Source: Diphasiastrum complanatum (taxonomy: Eukaryota > Streptophyta > Lycopodiopsida > Lycopodiales > Lycopodiaceae). From it: DNA of 64,000 nt. A model generated the notes under the pieces. The model had not been told where the DNA came from, did not search any database, and saw only the letters and a program-made list of their open reading frames with translations. A program made the position numbers and the translations under genes. Where the stretch lies: the NCBI GenBank assembly GCA_029204225.1, contig CM055094.1, positions 64,611,088-64,675,087 of the forward strand, written 5' to 3'. Shown here piece after piece: positions 34,125-44,609 of this stretch (within the stretch, counting starts at the first letter, position 1; each line of letters opens with the position of its first letter).

Positions 34125-35621
34125 GTTCCCTCTCAAAGTGGGCTCATTTCTTCTGTGAGTATGAAGACTGTTTTCAGTATCTTCTTCTCGACTAAGTCCC
34201 GAATCACATGATATTTGATAGCTATGTGCTTCATTTTTGAGTGAAATACAGGATCTTTTGTAAGATAGATTGCTGAAGTGTTATCCATTAACAAGACATA
34301 AGGTTCAGAAGTGGATTCATTAAATCCTTCCAACATCTGTTTGATCCAGATCAGCTCGTTTGCCATCTTGGTTGCTGCTATATATTTCGCTTCACAAGAA
34401 GATTGAGCTATTGTTGTTTGCTTCTTGCTTGTCCAGAGTATGGCTGTGCCAGATGCTAGAGTACAACCTCCTAAAATACTTTTGTTATCATCCTTCATAG
34501 ATGCCCAGCTTGCGTCACTGTAAGATTCGATGTGAAATCCAACTTCCTTCAAATAATACAGTCCATAGTCTTTTGTTTTCTAGAGATATTGTAATATTAT
34601 CTTTGCTAACTTTCAATGCAACAATCATGGGTTCTGATTGTATTGGCTCAGTCTATATACTACAAACGCTATATCAGGTCTGGTGTTGTGTACTAGATAT
34701 AACAATGATCCAATCAGTCTTGATAGGGTGTTTTGGCCATTCGTTCTTCTTCCTCGAGAGTTTGTAGACAATCTGCCTTGCTTAGTATTGTTCCAAGTAT
34801 CATGGGAGTATGCACACCTATTCGAGCATGTTGAAGTCTTCAATGATCTTTTGAGTGTACTTTTGTTGGTGAAGATACAATCTACCACATTCGAAGTCTC
34901 TCACAATCTGCAAGCCTAGATAGATTTTCGCTTCTCCTAGGTCAGCAATCTCAAATATTTCAGAAATGTCTCTTTTGACATCTGAAATTAACTTATCTCT
35001 TCTTGAGAAGATAAGTGTGTCATCAACATAGAAAACTAGAATGATTTGGACATGCTTGATATAGACATTTGACTCAGCAAATAGTGGTTTGAAGCCTAAG
35101 AAACATAGTGCTTCGTCCTTCTTTCCATACCATTGTTTGGCTGCTTGTTTCAGACCATAAATGCTTTTATTCATGTGACATCCATATTTTGGATATTCTT
35201 GGCTTACAAAACCAAGTGGTTCCATGAATAAGTCTTCTTCCAATTCTGCGTGCAAGAAAGCAGTCTTCTCATCCATAATATGAATTTTCAGATCATGAGC
35301 CACTGCATACGTGAATAACAAGCGAATTGATTTATGTTTAACTACCGGTGAAAAAGTATCAATGTAGTCAATCCCCATACTTCTGTGAAAATCCTTTAGC
35401 AACTAACCTTGCCTTATATAAAATGTTTTCTCCATCAGGATCTGTTTTGATCTTGTAGATCCACTTGCACTTGACTGGTTTTCTACCATCAGGTATAGGT
35501 GCAAGTGTCCATACATTGTTCTTATACATGGATGACATTTCGTCCTCCATTGCTTGAATCCATGGATCTTTATCTGGTCCATCAACAGCTTCCTCAAATG
35601 TTTGAGGTTCGTCAGAGAAAC
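34125..35621 (-). pseudogene. Copia reverse transcriptase and RNase H
   Basis: From the right: VWTLAPIPDGRKPVKCKWIY, KARLVAKGFSQ, then after a frame change IDYIDTFSPVVKHKSIRLLF, DEKTAFLHAELEEDLFMEPL, SIYGLKQAAKQWY, the catalytic LVFYVDDTLIFS and DLGEAKIYLGLQI. RNase H follows with YSDASWASMKDDNKSILGG, TSKKQTTIAQSSCEAKYIA and KHIAIKYHVIRDLVEKK. A GAGAGGGAAC polypurine tract (34,125-34,134) precedes the LTR. YVDD is intact, but stops and frameshifts remain. The 5' portion is cut off at 35,621 by an LTR in the opposite orientation. Confidence 0.9.
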
Positions 35622-36259
35622 TGTGAAAGATTCAACTAGTTTCATCACATTTTGCTATATTTTCATATTTGGCATATTGAGGCCAAAACTTGTTTTAGAC
35701 TTAGAGATTGATTTTTCAAAGTTCATTAGTCTAAATTTCATTTGAATAAACACTTTTTAAAAGTGTGAGAAAGTTAGAATGCGAGTTTGAGTAGATTCAA
35801 ATGGGTACATTGAATCTAGACCCAAAATTAGTAGGGTTAGCATTTTGGTGAGAAAGCCAAGTGGCCAAATAGGGTTTGGACCTGTTATGAAAGGATGTAA
35901 CTTGTGGAGAGAGTGATCTTCTCTCTTCTCTATCTCATTTCATGCTTATACATGGTTCTCTTGGGTTCTACTATCCATTGGTGCACTGTCTTGGTGTTTG
36001 CTTGCAATTCTGTGTAGAATGATCTATATTTGCTATTTTTGGATCCACATGTGTGAAATACAGCAGCTTGCTGGTTTTGTATGGACAACAACAATACTTT
36101 TTTATTTCATTCAAATTTGATCAAGTTCTATTAGTGTTTGCATCTCATTTTGTGTGTACATGCTGATTTTTCTACATTGGTGAAATTGGTAGTATATTTC
36201 TCTTTCTAACCAAAGATCATTCAAGTAGATTTGATCATAATGATTTGAAATCTTTCACA
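35622..36259 (+). repeat. 5' LTR (638 bp)
   Basis: Starts TGTGAAAGATTCAACTAG and ends AATCTTTCACA, directly before the primer site. It matches the reverse complement of 5318-5971 over its whole length, which fixes both ends. Confidence 0.9.
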
Positions 36260-36271
36260 TGGTATCAGAGC
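36260..36271 (+). promoter_or_regulatory. Primer-binding site
   Basis: TGGTATCAGAGC, complementary to initiator methionine tRNA, touches the LTR end. Confidence 0.9.
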
Positions 36272-36840
36272 TTGTGTTTCAGATTATGAAGGAGGAAATC
36301 AGATCTATCAATGATTTGGTGAAGATATCAAGTCTGCTAGAGAGGATTCTACATCAAAATCGAGTTTTTTGCTTTTGTAAATTGGATCTTTTGTAGATCA
36401 AAACACTATATAGGTCAATATACTTGATCAATTTCGATTTTTGAATCTACATACTAGATTTGGCCGATTTTTGGATCATTGGATCAGCCTAAGTGGTGGC
36501 TTATAGATTGCATATCAAATTTTTAGCATTTGCATGTGGATTTGCAATAGTCAATTTTTTGTGATTTTGTCAAAATCTTAATTTTGATTGGATCTCTAGA
36601 TAGTGAGATTTGAGTGTGTTTCAATCTTAGGAAGTGGCAAAAGTCATTAGATTGAGGATAGATCATAGGTTGATCAAGATTCCATGATTCTATGTGTTGA
36701 TTTGCTTGGTATAAGTGCTAGAAGAGAATTTTTGAGATAGTTTCAAATCTTGGTAATCTCTTTTGAAAGCATTTGTTGTTGTTCAAAGGAGTGCTTTGTG
36801 CATTGAAATAGGTTGAAAGAGAAGATCAGGACATTGCTAC

Positions 36841-37167
36841 ATGGCAACTTCGATTGGAGTCATATTGGAAGCCAATGATAGACTTAACTATTCATTGTGG
36901 AAAGTGAGGATGGAGTCACTTCTTGAGATGAATGATGTTTTGGATATTGTTGTAGGTTTGGAGGAGAGACCAGCAACACAACAAGATCAAATGATGTATG
37001 ACAAGAGGGCCAGGAAGGCTCCACACATGATAAAAATGAATGTTACCAATGAGCTTCTCAAGAAAGTTGGTAAGTGCACATCATCTTTGAAAGCTTGGAA
37101 TTCATTGAAGAAGCTTTATGAATCCAAGTCTACTTCTAGAGTGTTGACTCTAAGAAGGCAAATTACA
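36841..37167 (+). pseudogene. Copia gag, truncated
   Basis: It has a clean ATG start. The frame contains ANDRLNYSLWKVRMESLLEM, DVLDIVVGLEERP, KAWNSLKKLYESKS and RVLTLRRQI. These are the N-terminal and UBN2-like parts of copia gag, the virus-like-particle protein. At about residue 109 the frame crosses into unrelated LTR sequence and stops at 37,218. Confidence 0.85.
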
Positions 37168-37363
37168 AAAAAGCCACAAGCTTTTATAAGAAACTATTTT
37201 ACGAATCTTTTGAATTGACTACAAGACAAATTTCGTGAATCTTTTGAGTTGGTCATGAATAGAAATGTTTCAAGCTCGCGTTCATTTATTTCTCATCCTT
37301 TGTCAAGTAAACTACGCGCTTTGTTAGTAGAATCAAGATCTGTCTGATTAGTTGTTCTACAAA
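37168..37363 (-). repeat. LTR fragment of the minus-strand copia
   Basis: Parallels 33,930-34,124 (AAGCTTTTATAAGAAACT..., TTCTCATCCTTTGTCAAGTAAACT, AGTAGAATCAAGATCTGTCTGAT). It ends TTGTTCTACA, the LTR edge. It is best explained as what remains of that element's 5' LTR. Confidence 0.75.
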
Positions 37364-37460
37364 ACTTCAGTATTAGAAAATTTGATGCATATTTCTTGTG
37401 AAATCTGACCGAATTGGATTCCCAGTTATAGTTAGCCTTCCACCTAGTTTTGGACTTCAG

Positions 37461-37584
37461 TGTTGAAATGACACCATCTCCTGATGCAATGAAGGTCATA
37501 GACGATTTTAGATATGTCATCAAAGGGCTGGGATCGTCTATGCCGTTAAACATTTCAAGAACAAGCTACCACATGGCTCTTGAG
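37461..37584 (+). pseudogene. Cytochrome P450-like exon (CYP85-clan-like, F-helix region)
   Basis: An exon-like block bounded by an acceptor-like TGGACTTCAG and a GT donor (GAG|GTATTT). It reads AMKVIDDFRYVIKGLGSSMP then LNISRTSYHMALE. The pattern F--++KG--S-P+N+P-T-YH-AL is characteristic of CYP85-clan P450s (brassinosteroid, abscisic acid and terpenoid oxidases). The frame is open through the block. Assignment rests on a short motif. Confidence 0.45.
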
Positions 37585-38029
37585 GTATTTAACATCTTTT
37601 TAAGTGTGAATTTAGCTCACTTTTTTGCTAACTAATTTGTGTAGTATACTGCGACGAATGCAGCATTTTTGATATGGACCTTTCTTAATTATTTGTGATA
37701 AAAAAAAGCAACAAGTTTTGGAAGCTTTCTCTACTGCAATTCCAGCTATACGGACTGATGTTTGTTGGATCTCACTCCTCTACGGTATTGTTTTTGTGGC
37801 TAGTAAAGTTCTTGGGAGAAAATCATCAAATTCTCCAACAAGTCAAGGTTTTTGTGTTACCATCTGATTTGTTCCATAAGCTACATCTAATTCATCAAAA
37901 GTTCATAACAATTTTGATAAGTTCAAAAGTTAGTATTGCCCAATTAAAATCTTGCAACATGATTAGTAAAATTTCTACAAATTGGCAAGCTTGTCTTCAT
38001 AATTTCATTTTCATATTCTACATGCTTCG

Positions 38030-38191
38030 CGGGCTGAGCAAGACGCTATCAGATTGGGAAAGATGTCATCTAAGGATCCATTATCTTGGATGGATATCGT
38101 AAATATGCCATTTACTTCAATAGTAAGAAGCATTCTTCCTTCATTGCTGGAATTCATTCACATGTGCACGTTTTCAGATCTTCAGTACTGA
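38030..38191 (+). pseudogene. Cytochrome P450-like exon (J/J' helix region)
   Basis: The open frame reads RAEQDAIRLGKMSSKDPLSW then MDIVNMPFTSIV. It resembles the P450 segment EEQ-AI--K--G-PLTW-D---MPFT--VI between helices J and K. It lies 3' of and on the same strand as the previous exon, in the order expected for one gene. The I-helix, ETLR and haem-binding loop were not found, so this is a decayed or partial gene. Confidence 0.45.
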
Positions 38192-40069
38192 AACTCATTC
38201 TTGCATCAATCCCAGAAGGCAAAGATTGAAAAACTTGTTATTACTAGCCTAGCTTTCATAATTTGAAAGCAATTGTTATTTTCAAAAGAGTTTTAGCTTT
38301 AAACGATAACAAGTCTAGTACTTGTGCTTTGAATACCATCATCATGAAAATTTCTCTAGCTGTGATTGGATTTCCCATGTCTTGCTATGTATTATTGATG
38401 CAATGCTTTCTAGTGTCCAATTTTAATTTATTGAAAGCATTGTAGCCCAAATCATATATAGGATAGCAGCAAATTTGTGCATGCAAAGAATACTATTCTT
38501 GCCATGTTAATAGTTTCTATCTTTCTTATTACCCTTGAAGGTTTTTGATTCTTTATCCAGTGTTCAAACACATTTTTGACAAAAGAGCATGACATTTGTC
38601 TGGGTAAGTTATAATCTGAATATGGCCACTTATAAGCTGCCAAATTTCCATGAAATTTATTTGCATGTGGTTTTGACTAGTTATCACAAAATTAAGGCTG
38701 ATAGTGACAAGTATAGTATCTTAGTATCACAGCTTGTAGAATTAGTATCTAAAGGCTTCTTGAAGATCTTGCAGGAGATTTTGGAGTGGCAAAGAACCTC
38801 ATCGAAGATGACGTAGCTTCTTCGGTAAGTTAAGGAACATTTGACTATTTAGATGTGCATAATATATTGTGATAGTTTCAGGTATTGCTAACTTTGTTGA
38901 ACCATGTTTTTCCACCAATTTGTGTATTATTAATCTAGTCAGATGAGTGCCTGTTACTATAGATTTGGCTCTTTCTTAAGTCTATTGAGCTATATGTTCA
39001 AGAAATAAAACTATTTGCCTTTGTACATGTTTTATAACATGTATAAAAAATTAATACATCAACAGTAATGCTACTCAGGGTTTGATCATATGATGCTCGT
39101 GTTGTCTACTAGATCTCACTCATAAATCACAAAGCACAGCCTTTATGTTTTACACTGGTTAAGCCTATAGATGTGCTTATAGGAACTTAGGTTTGAAGGA
39201 ACATAGGTTTCAAAATAATTAATAATAATCCCTCAAAAGTTTTTTGAAGAATTTAAGTCTTGCGCTTTGGCAAAATCTGTACGAGCTCAGAAGTCAATTT
39301 CATTTGAAGGGCATCTAAGATTCTTTCTGCTTGCAATGTGGGTAATCATCAATTTTTGAAATGCATTGGGAGATTTTCTCATTAGCATAACTAATATCAA
39401 TGTTGGCCTCCTGATTTTGGCACTCGGACAGTTCCCATCATCTTCATGTTGTTGCTAACAGTTGTAATGACATGGAGACAAATTATCATGTAGCATCTTA
39501 TGCAATATATTCTAGTCCAGTATTTTAATTGGGAAAAATGGGTTATTCTGAGAAAATATTAAGTTCAAGACAGCCTTCTATTAGGAACAATTGAGTCCCA
39601 TATGTGCAAATCTTGCATATCGTTGTGTAGAATTTAGAAATGAGGAAGAAGAATGCCATATATAGCTTGCACTTATACTTTTGAAATTCGAAACGAGTGT
39701 CTAACCAACTGATGAATGGCTTTCTTGAGTTTTACATTATAAGCTGCTGCAAGGAATATTGTTTGAATAAACTAATCTTGAAAGTGGCTTTAGTGTAGAT
39801 AGCATCATTTAGTATTAGTCACCAAATGCGTTGTCATCATTTGCTATTGCTACTCCTCATGACTGTGATTTGTGCCATTTTGAGATGCGATGCTTTGGCC
39901 CGTCATTTGCTTTCAGGTCACTCTCACTCTCTTTGTTCTTTCTAAACTTCGCCCTTCTTTTTCTTTAGTTTTGTTATAGTTGGGAATTTTCACCTCGGCT
40001 CTGGTTTGCTTGCGAGCTTTTCAGTAGTTTAAGTTGGAAATTTGCATTGCCGAAGTGTGTTTTTTTCAG
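38192..40069. other. Intron-like sequence with one doubtful exon
   Basis: AT-rich. At 38,774-38,824 an acceptor-like CTTGCAG is followed by DFGVAKNLIEDDVASS and a strong donor GTAAGT. This could be a kinase activation-segment start, or decayed P450 sequence in another frame. At 39,838-39,927 there is a Leu-rich signal-peptide-like stretch. Neither is assignable. Confidence 0.3.
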
Positions 40070-40150
40070 AGAGAGGTTCTGAGGCGGTGCAGAACCTCAG
40101 CATGCAATCCACCGACATCAAACTACAGCTGCCTATATCTCACGTGGAGG
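40070..40150 (+). other. Candidate exon of unknown gene
   Basis: A pyrimidine-rich TTTTTTCAG precedes an open block reading GSEAVQNLSMQSTDIKLQLP then ISHVE, followed by GTAACA. Splice-like borders and absence of stops suggest an exon, but the family is not recognised. Confidence 0.3.
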
Positions 40151-40679
40151 TAACACTCCCGCTTATTTCGACACTCTGTCCACTGTATCTTCACATATCT
40201 TGTGTCATTGACTGGATCGACACTATGTATCTACACACACTAAATGACATGTCAAACCTTATATGTATATACATATTATCCATTTGGTAGAAACCGGAGC
40301 TGCTAGTTCTGTTTTCCATTCTCATGAGAGGCATCTGCATATCAATGTATCTCGCAGGTGCCAAAATGGCTTACTCTTCAAGATTTTTTTTAAGAATTAT
40401 CACCTGTCTGACGGAAGTTTACAACATGGCTTGAAGTAACTGGATCGTGCTCTATGTATTTGGTGCAATGGATGGTCATGCCTGCCGGCCTTGTTACTAG
40501 CTATCAAGAGAGCTTTAACCACAGCTCAGACTCTCGGAGTCTTAATGATGATTAATTTTTTTCTAGCAGTTCCAAAAGGTGGATGCAAATCTTTAATAAA
40601 TTTTGTTATAGATAGTTGAACTGAATTAGATTGTTACGAATGAATAACTGAAATTATTTTATTTCTGTTGGCTTTAGTT
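40151..40679. other. No gene recognised
   Basis: Intervening AT-rich sequence up to the 5'-truncated copia gag. Confidence 0.4.
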
Positions 40680-40699
40680 GTAGCAGTCCACAACACTAA

Positions 40700-41132
40700 T
40701 AATGTTTTCTGCATTTCACATTAACCAGTTTAAGAATCTCTTGCAACAGATGGCCGCTATCAAATTAGTCATAGATGATCAAGACACAATTACTATGTTG
40801 TTGCAAGAAGCTAATCGAAGAAGTCAAGACACTTTGTCTACCTCTTCGTCTCATGCTCTATATGTCAATATGAGCTCGAAACGACATAAGTAGAAAAGCT
40901 CCAAGCAGTCTACATCGAATCAGAAACAGATTCAAAGTCAAGAACAATTATCGAATCCACATTCGTCGAAAAAAAAGATGTTTTGTAGGTATTGCAAACG
41001 CAATAACCATGAAATTTAGAATTGCCAAATTCTTAAAGTAAAGAATGCAGCCAAGCAACCTAATCAACAAGCAAATTGAAGTCGAAATGGACGAAGACGC
41101 TTTTATGGTCAAAGACAAATATACGAATTCGT
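40700..41132 (+). pseudogene. Copia gag C-terminal part
   Basis: FHINQFKNLLQQMAAIKLVI and DDQDTITMLLQ are the UBN2-type gag end. A basic linker and a CCHC knuckle (CRYCKRNNHEI-NC, one codon being a stop) follow. The frame is broken by TAG codons. Confidence 0.75.
41128..41132 (+). repeat. Target-site duplication, left copy (TTCGT)
   Basis: TTCGT precedes the gypsy LTR and is repeated exactly at 47,828-47,832 after it. Confidence 0.85.
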
Positions 41133-41720
41133 TGTAGTGGGTTTCTTTCCTTGCCTATCCTCAACCCAAGGTCTAATCAATCTAGCATCAAGGAGATGAA
41201 GTTAGTTGTCACGCGTAGATTCGTTCTCGTGAGAGCGACAACATAATTCAGATTTTAACATGAATGGAAGATTTCTACCATCCATTAACCCTAAGCATTA
41301 ACACTACAATCATTAACACTACGCATCCACAATGAAAATAGGCTACTCTTTCTCTCTCTCTCCTTCTCTCTCACAAAAAGCATAAGAACATGCAATCCCA
41401 ATAATATTCAGATCTAACAATTATTAAAACACAATAAAAGCATGAGAGATGAAAGAAAAGTGATAGAGAGCAAGGACATTCATAAATCCATTTCACAAGA
41501 GAACCAATTTGCTTTATTGAAATGAAGATATGTACATGTGTAGCAAACTCGAGTTGGCCTCTTTTTATAGTAGAGAGGAGGACCTTGGCCTCTGAATCCT
41601 ATTGGTCCATTTCTGCCTCCCTAACTATTCAAATTTAAAAAAGAGTGAGAATCATCCAAATTGGAAGGAAATCCAACTTTATTCACTAACTTAACATTTA
41701 GGCCCTGCAACATTTAAAGT
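41133..41720 (-). repeat. 3' LTR, outer part
   Basis: Corresponds to 47,083-47,678 of the intact LTR, including CATCAAGGAGATGAAGTTAG, ACGCGTAGATTCGTTC and a minus-strand TATAAAAA box near 41,562-41,569. The missing ~129 bp of this LTR sit, inverted, at 44,481-44,609. Confidence 0.85.
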
Positions 41721-42164
41721 AGAAAAAAGAAGATATCATGATATGAGACAGTGGATTAAAAATATGCAAAAAGAAGAGAAGCTTGAAGCTGCTAGAGCAA
41801 CAACCAAAGTTCGTTCTTCACCATTGCAGCCACCGGAAAATTCATGAACAAATATGAATGTTTAGTGACATCATCATGAAGAACCCTTTAAGATGACTGA
41901 ACCGGAAGCACCGCAAACAATAACTGCACATGAGTATTTGGTTTAGTAATATCAATATTTCGTTGGGAGAGTTCATGAAATTGGTGCCAAAAGCAAAAGA
42001 AGTATTAGCACAAAAATCAACTCAAGTTGAACCAGAAGTTCATCAGGAGCCACTTTTTTGTGCTGGATTTGAAGAATCTGATGAAGTACTCCATGTTGGA
42101 GCAGCTTGGGAAAGTGACAAAAAAATATCACCCTGCCGATATAGCATAGACAATTTCCTAATGA

Positions 42165-42441
42165 AGCAGCTGTGATAGATGGCGGTTCGGGAATTAACTT
42201 GATTTCTACAAAGCTATGTGCAAAATGGGGTCTTACAAAGATAAAACCTGCAACTTCTGCCATTAAGCTAGCTGATCAAACGACAGTTCATCCGCGAGGA
42301 ATGGTTGAAGATATACCTGTCAGAATTGTCGGAGTACAGTTTGTCATTACTTTTGTAGTAATGGACTTACTAGAAGTACCAAATGTCTACCGAGTCCTAT
42401 TGGGACACCCATGTTTATCAGTTGTGCAAGTAAATTCATAA
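42165..42441 (+). pseudogene. Ty3 aspartic protease (inverted block)
   Basis: VIDGGSGINLISTKLCAKWG carries a DGGSG in place of the usual D(S/T)G(S/A). It is followed by KLADQTTVHPRGMVEDIPVR, FVVMDLLEV and LLGHPCL, the flap and C-terminal half of a retropepsin. The catalytic loop is atypical but several plant gypsy lineages use similar DGGSG. Confidence 0.75.
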
Positions 42442-43429
42442 CTGGGGTACCAGAAAAATCACTTTTGAAAATCGTGAACATGGAGTCAAGGTTGATACTG
42501 TAACTTGGATTGTCAAACTAGTGGCTCAAAAAGAGGATGATGATTCATCAACAATGGATCATACTCGTGATCGACCAGTAAAAAATTTGGGAGTTCATTA
42601 CGATTCTCAAACCGATACTGTCAACTTGAATGAAGCTTTTGCAACGATTGACTGTACAGTAGGATATATGTGTCAACAAGATAATTAGTTAGAATTGAAC
42701 AAGATTTCATTATTGGATTGAACCTTGGATACACTGATCACTTTTCCATTGAATGCGCTGAATGTAGCTTGGATATTAACGGAGCCTATACCAGATCCAA
42801 TTGAAGATGAACTCATTCTTGTGAGTCATGCCTTGACTTATGATGACAATGCAAAGTTTATTGATGAGCATATTCTAAATCATATGGATCCGACCAGATT
42901 TGGAGTGCGTAATATTCCTGATGGACCAACAATAAAATCGCCAAAAGTAGTTATATTGAAGGAAGACAAGATCACATGGTCAATGACGAAGAAACAAGCC
43001 AAACAACATTATAATATGGTCCTGAAATGGGAAAATCTTTCTCAAAAGATTGATTCAAAAAATGTGTCACCCTTACTGGATAGCGGCAAAGGAAAAGTCA
43101 AGGATGATTCTACAAGTTAGAGTTCTAGCAAGACATCATCGTCTAGGAAGACTTCACCTTCGAAGAAGAGTTTATCTTCTCTAGAAGTCATCACCTCCAC
43201 GATCAATTCCTGCTAAGAAGGCTAAACGAAGATCCAAGACAAGTCCTTTTGACAAAGAACAAGCAGATATAGTCCAACATGATTTGCCAGAATATTTATA
43301 AAGCTATACACTGGATGATGTGGTTATCATGTTACCCAAAGCACATCATGAACTCGAAGAACAGGTGCCAGAATCGAAAGATATTTATGATGGCCCAGCT
43401 AGAAAGCATTTTGGACCGCCTTTTCCTAT

Positions 43430-44000
43430 GGCGGAACTTGATAGTTTTCTAGATGGATTTAGTGGTTACAACTAGGTCAAGATTGCACCTGCAGATCGTC
43501 ACAAAACAACTTTTGCAACAGAATGGGGACACCTATGCTTACAAAGTAATGTCGTTTAGACTCTGTAATGCACCAAGTTCGTTCCAAAGAGTAATGCAAT
43601 TTGCTTTTAAAGATTATCTATAGAAATTTCTTGAAATTTACTTGGATAACCTTGGAGTCCATAGTACAGATATAGACCACCTGGATCGATTGGAGAAAGT
43701 ATTTGAAAGATGTCGCAAGTATCAAATTTTCCTAAATTTAAAAAAATGCCAGATATGGATTTCCCACGGGGTTGTGCTTGGGCATGTGATATCGAGACAT
43801 GGCATTGCCACAAATTATTTTAAAACCAAGATTATTGTGGAATTGCCACCGCCAACAACAATTCGTGGAGTTTATGTGTTTATGGGTCATACAAACTACT
43901 ATCGAATTTTTATTATTTTCTTTGCGGATTTAGCAAGACCTATATACAAACTGACTATTGTTTTTGTTTGGACAGTAGAGGTGTTAGAAGCCTTTGAAAT
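43430..44000 (+). pseudogene. Ty3 reverse transcriptase with altered YLDD
   Basis: MAELDSFLDGFSGYN and KIAPADRHKTTFATEWG are followed by MSFRLCNAPSSFQRVMQFAF, EIYLDNLGVHS, NLKKCQIWISHGVVLGHVIS and VYVFMGHTNYYRIF. The active-site tetrad reads YLDN, losing the second catalytic aspartate. Stops occur near 43,475 and 43,620. The enzyme must be dead. Confidence 0.85.
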
Positions 44001-44029
44001 TTTTTAAAAAAACATTAATTTCAACATCG

Positions 44030-44330
44030 ATACTGCATTCTCCAGATTGGACGATTGAGTTTCATGTTCACACTGATGCCTCAAAATATGCAATTGGATC
44101 AGTTTTGACATAGTCAGGTGACTATAAGAAGGACTATCCAATACGATTTGCAAGCAGACAACTTACAGATCCGGAGAAGAACTATTCAACAAGAGAACGT
44201 GAAGCGTTAGCCATGATTTTTTCTTTACGAAAATTTCGTCATTACCTCATGGAAACAGAGTTTGCATTTTATACGGATCACCAGCCGTTACTTTACTTGG
44301 TAACGTGCAACACCGTTGTTTTTTGCCGCA
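44030..44330 (+). pseudogene. Ty3 RNase H
   Basis: EFHVHTDASKYAIGSVLT, then YPIRFASRQLTDPEKNYSTR, EREALAMIFSLRKFRHYL and FYTDHQPLLYL. These are RNase H landmarks with the catalytic Asp/Glu visible. One TAG interrupts. Soon afterwards comes GGTGGGGGATACTAT, the polypurine tract before the LTR start at 44,481. Confidence 0.85.
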
Positions 44331-44480
44331 CAATTTAGATTTCAACACTACCCGACTCGATTTCATGGAAAAGGTGCAGTATTATTTAATAAAGATTCGA
44401 CGTGAAGCAAATAAAAGCCCATAGTAATTGCATCTCGCAGGTGTCGTGGGACCGCCACCAGTTTTGGTGGGGGATACTAT

Positions 44481-44609
44481 TGGAGGGTTTGTGGATCCCA
44501 AGACAACCCTAACCCTAGTTAATAAGTGAGAGAGATTTGGCACCCTATGTGTGTAAATCCAACCTGATGATCACATAGAGATTTGATTAATTAGAAAGTT
44601 AATAAAAGG
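44481..44609 (+). repeat. First 129 bp of the 3' LTR, inverted
   Basis: TGGAGGGTTTGTGGATCCC through GAAAGTTAATAAAAGG is the reverse complement of 47,698-47,827. Its position next to the polypurine tract identifies it as the start of the 3' LTR, carried along in the inversion. Confidence 0.85.

Larger units (their letters stand above)
35622..37167 (+). mobile_element. Copia element, 5' LTR, primer site and gag only
   Basis: Plus-strand copia inserted into the minus-strand copia. It contains a complete 5' LTR, primer-binding site, a ~570-bp leader and the first part of gag. It then stops at about 37,167, fused to an LTR fragment of the other family. Pol and 3' LTR are gone. A solo LTR of the same family lies at 5318-5971. 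Confidence 0.85.

Noticed and set aside
38774-38824. Protein kinase activation segment (DFG)
   Set aside because: Only about 16 codons, no HRD loop or other kinase motif nearby; kept only as an unassigned exon-like block.
41133-44480. Two independent nested gypsy elements in opposite orientation
   Set aside because: The plus block carries exactly the LTR portion missing from the left LTR, and only one pair of TTCGT duplications flanks the set, so one inverted segment is simpler.
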